In this document: piece by piece, positions 12,467-21,664 of the stretch
Numbering within the stretch: the first letter of the stretch is position 1
How the letters are laid out: every line of letters begins with the position of its first letter
DNA from: Microbacterium sp. GCS4
GTDB taxonomy: Bacteria > Actinomycetota > Actinomycetes > Actinomycetales > Microbacteriaceae
NCBI RefSeq assembly: GCF_001262495.1
Contig: NZ_LGYE01000001.1
Span: 496,001 to 560,000 of the forward strand
DNA: 64,000 bases
Reading direction: 5' to 3'
Program-made: the position numbers and the translations under genes
The notes under the pieces: model-generated
The model's input: the letters and a program-made list of their open reading frames with translations, nothing else
What the model was told of the DNA's origin: nothing
Databases searched by the model: none

Positions 12467-13753
12467 TCAGACCGAGGGTACGCGAGGCCGGGTCGAGCTC
12501 AGGGGCCAGTTGACAAGGGCAGCGACGAAGGCTATCGCCGCCGCGACGATGGGCAGGAGCAGCGCCGCACCGGTGCCGAAGCTCTCTGCGAGTTCACCCG
12601 CGACCGCGGCGCCGAGCGACTGTCCGACCACGACGCCCGAGCCGAGCATCGTCATGACGGTCGCCGAGCGGCCCAGCGGGCTGCGGGCCGCGCCCAGACT
12701 GTACTGCGTCACGAGGGTCGGGCCGATGCCGACGCCCATGATCGCGAGCGCGAGCATCATCGTGCCGGGCGAGTCGACCACGAGCAGCAGCAGCGAGCCG
12801 GCCAGGAGGATGCCGGAGAACAGCAGCCAGCGGGCGCGCAGGGTGAACCTCGCGGGGAGCCAGGCGACGCCCAAAGCGAGGATCGCCGATCCCACGCCCA
12901 TCACCCCGTACAGCAGACCGGCCTGCTCGGACGCACCGCGATCCGCCATGAACGACGTGAGGGAGGTCAGCATCGTGCCGAAGAACATGCCGACACCGAG
13001 GATGCCGAGCACGACGATCAGCAGTCGGACGTCGAACAGCTCGGCGACCGACGACGGCGCACGACCGTCGGCGCCACGGTGCACCGACACCACGCGCGCG
13101 CTCGGGTGCAGGGCGAAGGCGCCGACGAACATCACGGTCAGCGCCGCCGCGCCCGCGAGCGGCGCCCACGGGGCGAGCGCGGAGGCGAGGATGCCGACGA
13201 GGAACGGCCCGAACACGAACACCGTCTCGTCGGCGGCCGACTCGTATGCCATGGTGCCCGAGATCGTGCGGGTGCGGATGCTCTCCGGCATCCGGTCCGT
13301 GATGATCGTGACGAGGCGCGAGCGCGACATCGGCGCGACCTGCGGGGCGGTCGCCCCGATCCCGAACGCGGCGAGCAGCACGAGGCCGTCGATGGCGTGG
13401 CCGTAGACCACGACCGTGAACAGCACGAGCATGGCTCCGTTCGCGATCGCGAGGACGAGCAGAACGGAACGCTGCCCGAAGCGATCTGCGGCGGCCCCCA
13501 GCAGTGGCCCGAAGCATGCCGTGCCGAGCCCGACGGCGGCGGAGGTCAGACCGCCGAGCGAGAGGGAGCCGCGGGCGGAGACGACGACCGTCAGGACTCC
13601 GACGACCATCATGGCGAAGGGCAGCCGCGCGACGAACGCGATCACGAAATACGGCAGTCCGGTGAGGCGGAGAAGACCCGGCTGCTCGACCGCGGAGCCG
13701 GAGGTGGTCGACCCGGCGTCCGTCGACGAAGACGAGGATGTGGCGTGTGTCAT
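12467..13753 (-). CDS. MFS transporter, 12 helices
   Basis: This 428-residue protein has a Ser/Thr-rich 20-residue N-terminal tail followed by about 12 hydrophobic segments. The helix 2-3 loop GAAADRFGQRSVLL is the MFS signature. Helix 5 contains IMGVGIGPTLVTQYSLGAAR, resembling the substrate-pathway helices of drug or sugar exporters. It ends 50 bases upstream of the otsA start on the same strand. The substrate is unknown; this actinobacterial family is often annotated only as MFS. Confidence 0.85.
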   Translation of the reverse strand: MTHATSSSSSTDAGSTTSGSAVEQPGLLRLTGLPYFVIAFVARLPFAMMVVGVLTVVVSARGSLSLGGLTSAAVGLGTACFGPLLGAAADRFGQRSVLLVLAIANGAMLVLFTVVVYGHAIDGLVLLAAFGIGATAPQVAPMSRSRLVTIITDRMPESIRTRTISGTMAYESAADETVFVFGPFLVGILASALAPWAPLAGAAALTVMFVGAFALHPSARVVSVHRGADGRAPSSVAELFDVRLLIVVLGILGVGMFFGTMLTSLTSFMADRGASEQAGLLYGVMGVGSAILALGVAWLPARFTLRARWLLFSGILLAGSLLLLVVDSPGTMMLALAIMGVGIGPTLVTQYSLGAARSPLGRSATVMTMLGSGVVVGQSLGAAVAGELAESFGTGAALLLPIVAAAIAFVAALVNWPLSSTRPRVPSV

Positions 13754-13984
13754 GGCTCTCGCGCGTCCGCGGACGCGGGGTCGGGTGCCGCCGCTGTCCG
13801 TCGGGGAGCCGACGGCCGGTAGTTACACGGGTGCGGCCGCGGACGAACCGCGACCTCTCCATGGTAGCAAGCGACGTCGGACGGCGGCGGGGACCGTCTG
13901 CGCCATCGCTCCCCTCCCCCGCAGATTCCACGTCGGCTTGTCAAGGCTCGACGCGGCGGGGGCGAGCACGGGTAGCGTGAGGGC

Positions 13985-14263
13985 ATGAACTACCTCACGG
14001 GAACAGGACTCCTGGGCGCGATCATGTCGGGCGTGTCCCTGCTGCGCGGTTCGCGCGAGACGAAGCTCACGTGGCGCGTCGCACTCGGATGGCTGAGCTG
14101 GGCGATCACCTTCGCTCTCGCGATCGGCGCCGTGATCGACACACGGCGCTACAACCGCGGCAAGCCCGTCGCCGAGGACTCGCCGCTGTACGCCAAGCAG
14201 CAGAAGGACATCTCCAAGCAGGAGAAGAACTTCAACAAAGAGCTGAAGCGCTCGCGCCGCTGA
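13985..14263 (+). CDS. Small hypothetical membrane-anchored protein
   Basis: The product is 92 residues, with a weakly hydrophobic N-terminus, one clear membrane helix (VALGWLSWAITFALAIGAVI, about residues 33-52) and a strongly basic, Lys-rich C-terminal tail (KQQKDISKQEKNFNKELKR). It begins 231 bases from the divergent MFS gene and ends 19 bases from the thiolase on the other strand. The family is not recognised; the high-quality start and codon use support a real gene. Confidence 0.7.
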   Translation: MNYLTGTGLLGAIMSGVSLLRGSRETKLTWRVALGWLSWAITFALAIGAVIDTRRYNRGKPVAEDSPLYAKQQKDISKQEKNFNKELKRSRR

Positions 14264-14282
14264 GCTCCCCGCGCCCGGCGGA

Positions 14283-15491
14283 TCACCGCGTGAGGATCAG
14301 CGCCTCACCCTGACCACCGCCGCCGCACAGCCCGACCGCCGCCACGCCGCCGCCTCGGCGTGCCAGCTCGTGGGCGACGTGGACCACGAGCCGGTTGCCC
14401 GATGCCCCGATCGGGTGTCCTATCGCGATGCCTCCGCCGTGGATGTTCACGATGTCGCTGTCCAGCCCGAGCTCGACGTGCGAACGGGCCACGACCGCGC
14501 CGAACGCCTCGTTGATCTCGACGAGATCGAGATCGGCCGGTGTGATGCCCTGCTTCGCGCACGCGCGCTCGATCGCCCGCGCCGGCTGCGCCTGCAGGGA
14601 GTTGTCGGGTCCGGCTGTCTGGCCGCTCGCGCCCACCGTGACGAGCACGGGCCACCCCTCCTCCGCCGCCCGTCCGCGGGTGGTGACGACGACCGCGGAC
14701 GCGCCGTCGGAGATCTGCGAGGAGTTGCCCGCCGTGATCGAACCGCCCTCGGCGAAGGCCGCACGGAGCCCGGACAGCGACTCCACGGTCGTGTCCGGGC
14801 GCACGCCCTCGTCGGCCGTCACCGCGATCGGCTCACCGCGGCGCTGCGGCACCGAGACCGTCACGATCTCCGCGTCGAACACTCCCGCGGCCTGCGCCGC
14901 CGCCGCCCGCTGGTGCGACAGCGCGGCGACGGAATCCTGCGCTTCGCGGGTCAGGTCGTACCGGGCGTTGTGCCGCTCGGTCGACGCGCCCATGCTCTCG
15001 CGGTCGTACGCGTCCGTGAGGCCGTCGTAGGCCATGTGGTCGAGCACCTCGACGCTGCCGTAGGTCCATCCGTCGCGCGAGCCCATCAGCAGGTGCGGTG
15101 CGCGGGTCATCGACTCCATGCCGGCGGCGACCACGACCTCGGCATCCCCCGTCCTGATCGTGCGCGCGGCGTCGATCACAGCCGTGAGACCTGACAGGCA
15201 CACCTTGTTGACGGAGTGCGCCGGCACGTCCCACCCGATCCCCGCGCCGATCGCGGCCTGCCTGGCGGCGTTCTGCCCGGAGCCGGCGGCGAGCACCTGG
15301 CCGACGATCACAGCGTCCACGGCGCCGGGGTCGACGGCTCCCTGCTCGAGGGCGCCGCGGATCGCGAGGGCTCCGAGCTGCGGGGCGGTGAAGCTCGCGA
15401 GCTGTCCCTTCAGCCGCCCTTGCGGGGTGCGCGCGGCGGCGACGATGACGACATCCTGGTCGGATGCGGTGGGTGCAGTGGGATCGGTCAT
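14283..15491 (-). CDS. Acetyl-CoA acetyltransferase / 3-oxoadipyl-CoA thiolase family
   Basis: This 402-residue thiolase has the nucleophilic Cys in VNKVCLSGL (about residue 100), the catalytic His in [14 protein letters not shown], and the second catalytic Cys in [11 protein letters not shown] near the end. It cleaves or forms a 3-oxoacyl-CoA. The start ATG at 15491 overlaps the stop of the CoA-transferase B subunit by 4 bases. Together with the transferase this matches either acetoacetate use (succinyl-CoA:acetoacetate transferase plus thiolase) or the last two steps of the beta-ketoadipate pathway (PcaIJ plus PcaF). The sequence alone does not separate these. Confidence 0.92.
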   Translation of the reverse strand: MTDPTAPTASDQDVVIVAAARTPQGRLKGQLASFTAPQLGALAIRGALEQGAVDPGAVDAVIVGQVLAAGSGQNAARQAAIGAGIGWDVPAHSVNKVCLSGLTAVIDAARTIRTGDAEVVVAAGMESMTRAPHLLMGSRDGWTYGSVEVLDHMAYDGLTDAYDRESMGASTERHNARYDLTREAQDSVAALSHQRAAAAQAAGVFDAEIVTVSVPQRRGEPIAVTADEGVRPDTTVESLSGLRAAFAEGGSITAGNSSQISDGASAVVVTTRGRAAEEGWPVLVTVGASGQTAGPDNSLQAQPARAIERACAKQGITPADLDLVEINEAFGAVVARSHVELGLDSDIVNIHGGGIAIGHPIGASGNRLVVHVAHELARRGGGVAAVGLCGGGGQGEALILTR

Positions 15492-16162
15492 GGGAGCATC
15501 CTTCCTGATGCGTGTCCGTGCTGCAGCGCGGCGGATACGCGCAGCGGCGGCTCGGTGGCCGCGATGATCTCGTCGACGCTCACGCCCGGCGCGGTCTCGA
15601 CGAGCACGAGCCCGTCGTCGGTGACGTCGATCACGGCGAGGTCGGTGATGATCCGGTCGACGACTCCGCGGCCTGTCAGGGGAAGGCTGCACTCGTGCAC
15701 GATCTTCGCGGATCCGTCACGTGCGACATGCTCCATCAGGACGATCACGCGCGCGGCGCCGTGTACGAGATCCATCGCGCCGCCCGGTCCCTTCACCATC
15801 TTGCCGGGGATCATCCAGTTCGCGAGGTCGCCCATGGCCGAGACCTGCATGGCGCCGAGGATCGCGGCGTCGATCTTGCCGCCGCGGATCATCCCGAAGC
15901 TCGTGGCGGAGTCGAAGAACGACGCGCCGGGGAGCACGGTGACGGTCTCCTTGCCGGCGTTAATGAGGTCGGGGTCGACGGCGTTCTCGCGCGGGTACGG
16001 GCCGACCCCGAGAATGCCGTTCTCGGACTGCAGCACGACCGTGACGTCCGCGGGGACGTGGTTGGGCACGAGCGTCGGCAGACCGATCCCGAGGTTGACG
16101 TACGAGCCGTCCTGCAGCTCGGCGGCCGCGCGCGCAGCCATCTCCTCGCGTGTGAGGGCCAT
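15488..16162 (-). CDS. 3-oxoacid CoA-transferase subunit B
   Basis: This 224-residue protein is the beta subunit of a family I CoA-transferase. The catalytic glutamate lies in [16 protein letters not shown], where CoA is transiently held as a thioester, and [11 protein letters not shown] near the N-terminus is the usual beginning of the family. It transfers CoA from succinyl-CoA to acetoacetate or 3-oxoadipate. It is placed between the A subunit (1-base gap) and the thiolase (4-base overlap) in one minus-strand operon. Confidence 0.92.
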   Translation of the reverse strand: MALTREEMAARAAAELQDGSYVNLGIGLPTLVPNHVPADVTVVLQSENGILGVGPYPRENAVDPDLINAGKETVTVLPGASFFDSATSFGMIRGGKIDAAILGAMQVSAMGDLANWMIPGKMVKGPGGAMDLVHGAARVIVLMEHVARDGSAKIVHECSLPLTGRGVVDRIITDLAVIDVTDDGLVLVETAPGVSVDEIIAATEPPLRVSAALQHGHASGRMLP

Positions 16163-16163
16163 G

Positions 16164-16937
16164 TCAGGCTCCGTCCGTCGTGACCGTGCGGCGCTCGATG
16201 CGCTTGGGGATGTCGGTTCCGACCTCGATCACCCGGTGCACGAACACGCCGGGGAGGTGGATGCCGTCGGGGTCGAGGTCGCCCGGCTCCACGAGCTCCT
16301 CGACCTGCGCGATGCACACTCGACCGGCCATGGCGGCGAGCGGGTTGAAGTTGCGGGCGGCCTTGGTGAAGACGAGATTGCCGTGGCGGTCGCCGCGGAG
16401 GGCATGCACCAGCGCGAAGTCGGTGGTGATGGCCTCCTCGAGAACGTACTCGCGCGGGGTGCCGTCGACCGCGAAGGTGCGCACGTCCTTGACGGGAGAG
16501 GCGACGTCGACCGAGCCGTCGGCCGCATAGCGGCGGGGAAGCCCGCCTTCGGCGACCTGCGTGCCGACGCCGGTCTGCGTGTAGAAGGCGGCGATGCCGG
16601 AGCCTCCAGCGCGGAGCTTCTCCGCCAGCGTTCCCTGCGGCGTGAGTTCGAGCTCGAGCTCGCCGGAGAGGAACTGCCGCTCGAACTCCTTGTTCTCGCC
16701 GACGTAGGAGGAGGTCATCTTGCGGATGCGCTGTGCGCCGAGCAGGATGCCGAGGCCCCAGTCGTCCACGCCGCAGTTGTTGCTGACGATGCTGAGATCG
16801 GTGGTCCCCTGCGCGAGCAGGGCCTCGATCAGGGCGATCGGGTTGCCGGAGAGCCCGAATCCGCCGACCGCGAGCGAGGAGCCGTCGGCGATGTCCGCCA
16901 CGGCCTCCTTCGCGGAGGGCCACTGCTTGTCGATCAC
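16164..16937 (-). CDS. 3-oxoacid CoA-transferase subunit A
   Basis: Starting at GTG 16937 with GGAG 8 bases upstream, the protein is 257 residues, the usual size of the alpha subunit. The signature near residue 25, [20 protein letters not shown], fits the CoA-transferase GFG..G.P motif, and GQ-type glycine-rich loops follow ([19 protein letters not shown]). A long in-frame upstream extension to 17795 is antisense to the IclR gene and was rejected. It is the first gene of the operon and is divergent from the IclR regulator. Confidence 0.92.
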   Translation of the reverse strand: MIDKQWPSAKEAVADIADGSSLAVGGFGLSGNPIALIEALLAQGTTDLSIVSNNCGVDDWGLGILLGAQRIRKMTSSYVGENKEFERQFLSGELELELTPQGTLAEKLRAGGSGIAAFYTQTGVGTQVAEGGLPRRYAADGSVDVASPVKDVRTFAVDGTPREYVLEEAITTDFALVHALRGDRHGNLVFTKAARNFNPLAAMAGRVCIAQVEELVEPGDLDPDGIHLPGVFVHRVIEVGTDIPKRIERRTVTTDGA

Positions 16938-17010
16938 GAGTGCTCCTTCGAAGTCGTGCCTGACTCCATCGTGCGCCGTTCGCCGGACAGGACCCAAGCG
17001 CTCTCTTGCG

Positions 17011-17041
17011 ATGTGGACGGACTTCCCCGTAGCGTCCATAT
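17011..17041. promoter_or_regulatory. Putative IclR-family operator
   Basis: An inverted repeat with arms TGGACG (17014-17019) and CGTCCA (17033-17038) extends by further matched A/T pairs on both sides. It lies immediately before the IclR start (17043) and upstream of the CoA-transferase operon (start 16937). Its position fits regulator binding controlling both directions; this is inference. Confidence 0.45.
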
Positions 17042-17042
17042 C

Positions 17043-17831
17043 GTGGAATCGTCGAAGCGGAGCATCCCCGGAGCCCAGGCGATCGCGCGGGCCGCCGCAC
17101 TGCTGCGGCTCGTGACGGCGAGCGGGGCGAACGGTGCCTCCCTCCACGAGCTCGCGCGCGACGCGGATCTGTCCCGCTCGACGACTCACCGCCTCCTCTC
17201 GGCCCTCCGCGCGGAAGGACTGGTCGACCGCGACGAGGACAGCGTCCGGTGGATGCCGGGGCCGGAGCTGTTCCTCATGGGCTCCGTGGCCGCGGCGCGC
17301 TACGACGTGACCGCGCTGGCGCGCGACATCGTCCGCTCCCTCGCGGTGAAGACCGAGGAGAGCGCATTCTTGTCGGTGCGCCGTGCCGACGAGACGGTGT
17401 GCCTGCTCCGCGAAGAAGGATCGTTCCCGATCCGTTCCTTCGTCCTCAGCGAGGGCGTGCGCTTTCCGCTGGGGGTCGCCAGCGCGGGACTCGCGATCCT
17501 CGCGTTCCTGCCCGACCACGATGTGGATGCCTATCTCGACCGGCACCCCGAGCTCGAGCAGAACTGGGGGCGACCGCACGGGCAGCAGCCGCTGCGCACA
17601 CGCCTCGCCGAGACCAAGGAGCGCGGCTACGCGGTGAACCCGGGCCTCATCGTCGAGGGCAGCTGGGGACTCGGTGCCGCGGTGTTCGACCGGTCGGGGC
17701 GCCCTGAATGGGCCCTGAGCCTGACGGGGGTCGCCTTCCGATTCGGCCCCGAACGCACGGTCGAGCTCGGGCGCATCCTCCTCGCGCACGCGCATCAGCT
17801 CTCCGCGCGGATCTCGGGCGCCCGGCGCTGA
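17043..17831 (+). CDS. IclR family transcriptional regulator
   Basis: The 262-residue protein begins at GTG 17043. Residues 12-70 form the winged helix (SLHELARDADLSRSTTHRLLSALRAEGLV), and the rest is the IclR effector-binding domain, with GVRFPLGVASAGLAILAFLP and a C-terminal WALSLTGVAFRF segment. IclR proteins of this type (for example PcaR, PcaU, KdgR) control catabolic operons in response to small carboxylic acids. Its divergent position suggests it controls the CoA-transferase/thiolase operon with a pathway intermediate as effector. The effector is not deducible. Confidence 0.9.
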   Translation: MESSKRSIPGAQAIARAAALLRLVTASGANGASLHELARDADLSRSTTHRLLSALRAEGLVDRDEDSVRWMPGPELFLMGSVAAARYDVTALARDIVRSLAVKTEESAFLSVRRADETVCLLREEGSFPIRSFVLSEGVRFPLGVASAGLAILAFLPDHDVDAYLDRHPELEQNWGRPHGQQPLRTRLAETKERGYAVNPGLIVEGSWGLGAAVFDRSGRPEWALSLTGVAFRFGPERTVELGRILLAHAHQLSARISGARR

Positions 17832-17852
17832 TCCACGCCCTACGACACTTTC

Positions 17853-17880
17853 ATACCATCAGGTATATACTTGGTGATAT
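17853..17880. promoter_or_regulatory. MarR-type palindrome overlapping the marR start
   Basis: A 28-bp imperfect palindrome, 11 of 14 pairs matched with a central GTATATAC core, ends within the ATG of the MarR gene (17879). MarR dimers bind A/T-rich palindromes of this kind near their own promoter or start, so autorepression of the marR-MFS pair is likely. Confidence 0.6.
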
Positions 17881-18316
17881 GAACCGTTCGGACGTGATCC
17901 CCTCCCTCGTCCTGTCGTCGTACGCTCTCGGGCGGATCGCCGCCCAGGACGCCGGAAACGACGCCCCCGCCGCGCAGTGGAGGGTACTGAGCCTCCTGGA
18001 GCAGAGCGGGCCGAAGCGCGTGGGCGAGCTCGCCACCGCCGCCCGCACTACACAGCCGGGGATGACCCGCTTGATCGGAGTGCTGGAGCGCGACGGGCTC
18101 GTGCTCCGCTCCTCCGTTCCCGAGGACTCCCGCGCCATCGCGGTCGGCATCACCGAGGCCGGATCCGATGCGCTGCAGACGTGGCGCACGGAGTTCCGCG
18201 AGACCCTCGCACCGCGGTTCGCCGACCTCGGCGAGGACGACTGGCAGGCGCTCACCCGCGCCGCAGAGGTCCTCGCCGCACACACCACCATCGACTCGAC
18301 AGGAGCATCGCAGTGA
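17879..18316 (+). CDS. MarR family transcriptional regulator
   Basis: This 145-residue protein has a winged helix-turn-helix in RVGELATAARTTQPGMTRLIGVLERDGLVLRSS, followed by the beta-wing SVPEDSRAIAVGIT with the DSR signature of MarR proteins. Its stop overlaps the GTG start of the downstream MFS transporter (GTGA), so regulator and transporter are one operon. A palindrome covers its start codon. The likely role is autorepression of this efflux operon, relieved by a phenolic or drug-like ligand. Confidence 0.9.
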   Translation: MNRSDVIPSLVLSSYALGRIAAQDAGNDAPAAQWRVLSLLEQSGPKRVGELATAARTTQPGMTRLIGVLERDGLVLRSSVPEDSRAIAVGITEAGSDALQTWRTEFRETLAPRFADLGEDDWQALTRAAEVLAAHTTIDSTGASQ

Positions 18317-19539
18317 GCAGCACCACCGCTTCCGTGTGGAAGCAGCCCGCGCAGGTCTGGGCCGTCGCCTTCGCCTGCGTCGTCGCCTTCATGGGCATCG
18401 GCCTCGTGGACCCCATCCTCCCGGCCATCGCCGACTCGCTGCAGGCGAGCCCCTTCGAGACCGAGCTGCTCTTCACGAGCTACCTCGCCGTCACGGGCCT
18501 CGCGATGCTCGTCACCAGCTGGATCTCCAGCCGCATCGGAGCCAAGCGCACGCTGCTGATCGGACTCGCCCTGATCGTCGTGTTCGCACTGCTGTGCGCC
18601 CTGAGCGGCAGTGTCGATGCCGTGATCGGCTTCCGCGCCGGATGGGGCCTCGGAAACGCGCTGTTCATCTCGACCGCCCTCGCGACCATCGTCGGAGCGG
18701 CGTCCGGCGGGAGCGGCGCGGCGATCGTCCTGTACGAGGCCGCCCTCGGTCTCGGCATCGCGATCGGCCCGCTCCTCGGCGGTCTTCTCGGCGAGCAGAG
18801 CTGGCGCGCCCCGTTCTTCGGCGTCGTGGTACTCATGGCGATCGCGTTCCTCGCGGTGCTCGTGCTGCTGCGCGGCCCGCAGGACAAGCCGGCGCCGGTC
18901 CGCTTCTCCGCGCCTTTCACCGCGCTCCGTCGCCCGGCCCTCGCGATCCTCGCCGTGGCCGCCCTGTTCTACAACATCGGCTTCTTCATCCTCTTGGCGT
19001 TCTCCCCGTTCCCGCTCGGCTTCGGCGCGATGGGCATCGGCTTCACGTTCTTCGGCTGGGGCGTCGCTCTCGCGATCACGAGCGTCTGGGTCGCCCCCGT
19101 GCTCATGCGCCGGATGCCGCGCACCCGCGTGATCCTCCTGGTGCTCCCGCTGCTGGCCGCGGACCTCGTGGTCGCCGGTCTGCTGGTGACTTCTGCCGCG
19201 GCGCTCGTGACCTGCATCATCGTGGGCGGTCTCCTGCTGGGCATCATGAACACGGTGCTCACCGAGGCGGTCATGGAGGCCACGGACCTCCCCCGCTCGG
19301 TCGCGTCGTCCGCCTACTCTGCGGTGCGCTTCCTCGGCGGCGCGATGGCTCCGCCGCTCGCCGCCGCCCTGTGGCACGCGCTCAACGCCACGGTGCCCTA
19401 TCTCGTGGCCGCGCTGGCTGTCCTGCTGGCAGCACTCACGGTGCTCCTCGGTCGCAAGACCCTCGCGCACATCGACGACGAGCCGGCGGATGCCGAGGTC
19501 GAGGACGCCCAGGCGATCCTCATCGGCGACGCCGCCTGA
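18313..19539 (+). CDS. MFS efflux transporter coupled to MarR
   Basis: The 408-residue transporter starts at GTG 18313 and has about 12 membrane helices. Helix 1 carries GIGLVDPILPAIADSL, a DHA1-type motif D1, and the helix 2-3 loop reads SSRIGAKRTLLIG. Helix 5 includes LYEAALGLGIAIGPLLGGLLG, the antiporter motif C with GP, which marks a proton-coupled exporter. It ends in an acidic tail. The MarR partner suggests inducible drug or xenobiotic export; the substrate is unknown. Confidence 0.9.
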   Translation: MSSTTASVWKQPAQVWAVAFACVVAFMGIGLVDPILPAIADSLQASPFETELLFTSYLAVTGLAMLVTSWISSRIGAKRTLLIGLALIVVFALLCALSGSVDAVIGFRAGWGLGNALFISTALATIVGAASGGSGAAIVLYEAALGLGIAIGPLLGGLLGEQSWRAPFFGVVVLMAIAFLAVLVLLRGPQDKPAPVRFSAPFTALRRPALAILAVAALFYNIGFFILLAFSPFPLGFGAMGIGFTFFGWGVALAITSVWVAPVLMRRMPRTRVILLVLPLLAADLVVAGLLVTSAAALVTCIIVGGLLLGIMNTVLTEAVMEATDLPRSVASSAYSAVRFLGGAMAPPLAAALWHALNATVPYLVAALAVLLAALTVLLGRKTLAHIDDEPADAEVEDAQAILIGDAA

Positions 19540-19568
19540 CCCCGGCCCGCTCCACACGACAGCCTCAT

Positions 19569-19596
19569 GGCCCCGCCGTATCGCTACGGTGGGGCC
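19569..19596 (+). terminator. Hairpin between MFS gene and ybaK that includes the ybaK ribosome binding site
   Basis: Arms GGCCCCGCCGTA (19569-19580) and TACGGTGGGGCC (19585-19596) form a 12-bp stem with one G-U pair and a TCGC loop. It ends directly at the ATG at 19597. It can act as terminator of the upstream gene. The right arm contains the only purine-rich ribosome binding sequence of the next gene, so the hairpin would mask it. Confidence 0.55.
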
Positions 19597-20070
19597 ATGA
19601 GCGATCTTCCCGAGCGCAGCCTCCTGGTCCAGCAGCACCTCGCCGATGCGGGGGTGGTGAGCGAGATCCGCGTCCTCCCCGACTCGGCGCGGACCGCTCG
19701 CGCCGCGGCTGAGGCGATCGGCTGCGATGTCGCGGCGATCGCGAACAGCCTCGTCCTGCTCGCCGACGGCTCCCCCGTGCTGGTGATGGCAAGCGGCGGA
19801 CACCGCGTCGATCTCGACGTGCTCGCGAAGACGTGGGGCGCGTCGTCGGTCTCGATGGCTCCGCCCGCCGTCGTCCGCGACGCCACTGGTCAGGCCATCG
19901 GCGGGGTCGCGCCGGTCGGGCATCCCGCTCCCCTGCCGACGTGGATCGACGAGACTCTCGCCGACCATGCGGTCATCTGGGCCGCGGCAGGTCATCCGCA
20001 CACCGTCATGCCACTGACTTTCGCCTCACTGCAGCAGCTCACGAGTGGGACCATCGTCCGCGTGGTCTGA
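19597..20070 (+). CDS. YbaK/EbsC-family aminoacyl-tRNA deacylase
   Basis: This 157-residue protein has the YbaK/ProX fold: IGCDVAAIANSLVLLADGSPVLVMASGGHRVD includes the region before the conserved Lys/Gly motifs, and GGVAPVGHPAPLPTWIDE contains the family's GxxxPxGH signature. Such enzymes hydrolyse mischarged tRNA, for example Cys-tRNA(Pro), in trans. An in-frame ATG at 19567 would add 10 residues but lacks a ribosome binding site and lies in the hairpin, so 19597 was chosen. Confidence 0.85.
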   Translation: MSDLPERSLLVQQHLADAGVVSEIRVLPDSARTARAAAEAIGCDVAAIANSLVLLADGSPVLVMASGGHRVDLDVLAKTWGASSVSMAPPAVVRDATGQAIGGVAPVGHPAPLPTWIDETLADHAVIWAAAGHPHTVMPLTFASLQQLTSGTIVRVV

Positions 20071-20126
20071 GGGGCCGAGCCGCGGACGCAGAAGAACACC
20101 GACGACCGTCGAGAGTCTTCGGTACG

Positions 20127-20161
20127 GGCCCCGCAGCCATCCAGCGTGTGGCTGCGGGGCC
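20127..20161 (+). terminator. Hairpin terminator
   Basis: A perfect 13-bp stem (20127-20139 with 20149-20161) lies between the convergent YbaK gene (ends 20070) and the 20199 gene. It probably serves both strands. Confidence 0.7.
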
Positions 20162-20198
20162 GTGACGTTCACCGGGTCAGCGTCGCATCACACGTGCG

Positions 20199-21419
20199 TC
20201 AGGCTGTGAGCGGTGCGATACGCCAACCGCGCACGGACAGGCCAGGGACGAACTCCCACTCGTCGCGACATACGTCGCACTGGATCGCCACGTCGTGCTC
20301 GCGGAAGCCGGGGACGTTGTCGTGCTCCTCGAGGATGATGCCGGCGCCGCACGGGCAGCGGAACGTGTACCGTTCGGTGTCGCCTCCTCCGGCGCCCCAG
20401 CCGCCGTGATCTGAGAGGTCGCCGTCGAGGAGCTCCGTGCGGATCCCGGTCGACAGCGGCGAGGTCTTCGCCCAGTCGATGACGGCCTCGCGGGCGGAGT
20501 CGACGAAGCTGTCGTCGGCGGGGACGTTGTGCAGGATCGTCAGCAGGTCCTCGGGCTGCTGCGCGACTCCGTGGTCGCCGTCGCGCACCCCGGCCGCGTA
20601 GTCCCCGGCGAGGCGTCCCCGCGATCCGATCCCACCGTCACCGGCCTGGGCGATCAGCCACTCGTGGAACGGGCTCGTGAGCGGCTCCGCGGCCTCGTCG
20701 ACGCCATCCCAGCGTCCGGGCGCCTCGCCGGCGTCGCGGTAGCGCTGCAGGGCGTTCTGCAGGAACAGGTATCCCGGCGGGCGGTGGTGGTGAGCGCGGA
20801 TGCCGTCTCGGGCGGACCCGGAGTTGCGACGCATCCGACGCGCGTACTCGACCTGCTCGGGCACGAGACCGAAGTGCGCGTTCAGGGACAGCTCACCAGG
20901 GTTCGCCTCCGCGATAGAGAGCCCGACCACGGCTGCCGCCCAGATCGCCTGGCCGTTCGCGACGTACGAGTAGTCACCGAGGTACTCGCCGAGGAACTCC
21001 TCCGCGGTGTGCTTCAGCCCGTAGCTGTACGCGTCGCTCTGCGGCTCGGCCGTGCCCGTGAACGCGCGCAGCAGCTCGGCGGTGAGGACCACGGTGAGGT
21101 AGCCGTCCTCGGTCGTCGACAGCGCGTGGTCCTCCGCCGCGTAGAGACCGTTACCTCCGAGGTGGGTGTTGCGCTCGTCGGTCACGGTCTCCTGCCCGTC
21201 GCCGTCGATCTCCCAGATCGGCTCGGACAGCACGGGGTGCTCGGTCAGCACACGGATCAAGTCGCGGGCGCAGATGCGCTCGCCCAGGATGCCTTGCGCG
21301 AGCGGGTGCTCCATCAGGCGCAGCGCCTGCGTGTACTTCATCCCGGAGAACTTGCTCCAGGCTCGGGCGTCGCGCTCGATCTCTCGCGTGCGCATAGCAG
21401 TGAGGGTGTTGTTGGTCAT
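20199..21419 (-). CDS. Hypothetical protein with C-terminal zinc-ribbon-like cysteines
   Basis: The ATG at 21419 is preceded by GGAG at good spacing and gives 406 residues. The N-terminal 60 residues (MTNNTLTAMRTREIERDARA..) look like a helical module. The middle is rich in Gly, His and acidic residues. The C-terminus has FRCPCGAGI and IQCDVCRDEW, two CxC/CxxC pairs spaced about 30 residues apart, which suggests a structural zinc site. It lies 245 bases downstream of hipA on the same strand. I do not recognise the family; a role with the toxin-antitoxin locus is only positional. Confidence 0.65.
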   Translation of the reverse strand: MTNNTLTAMRTREIERDARAWSKFSGMKYTQALRLMEHPLAQGILGERICARDLIRVLTEHPVLSEPIWEIDGDGQETVTDERNTHLGGNGLYAAEDHALSTTEDGYLTVVLTAELLRAFTGTAEPQSDAYSYGLKHTAEEFLGEYLGDYSYVANGQAIWAAAVVGLSIAEANPGELSLNAHFGLVPEQVEYARRMRRNSGSARDGIRAHHHRPPGYLFLQNALQRYRDAGEAPGRWDGVDEAAEPLTSPFHEWLIAQAGDGGIGSRGRLAGDYAAGVRDGDHGVAQQPEDLLTILHNVPADDSFVDSAREAVIDWAKTSPLSTGIRTELLDGDLSDHGGWGAGGGDTERYTFRCPCGAGIILEEHDNVPGFREHDVAIQCDVCRDEWEFVPGLSVRGWRIAPLTA

Positions 21420-21664
21420 CTCGATCTCCATCGGTGCCGTTGCTCGCGTCCCACGTCCGCAGAGCCGGCATCTGTGAAGAGAGGTCTCAACAAGAAAGGC
21501 ACTGCACCTGGATCCGCCACGGTTGTCCTTCGATGCCTGCACCACGTGGGAATGCCGACTCGGAGATGAGCTGTCCAGACTGCTCGTGACGATCGTATCG
21601 CCAGGAGCCGACAGGTGGACAGAGCAGATTGGATGCGCGTGTCGCCCTGCTCGTCAGGCGGCGC

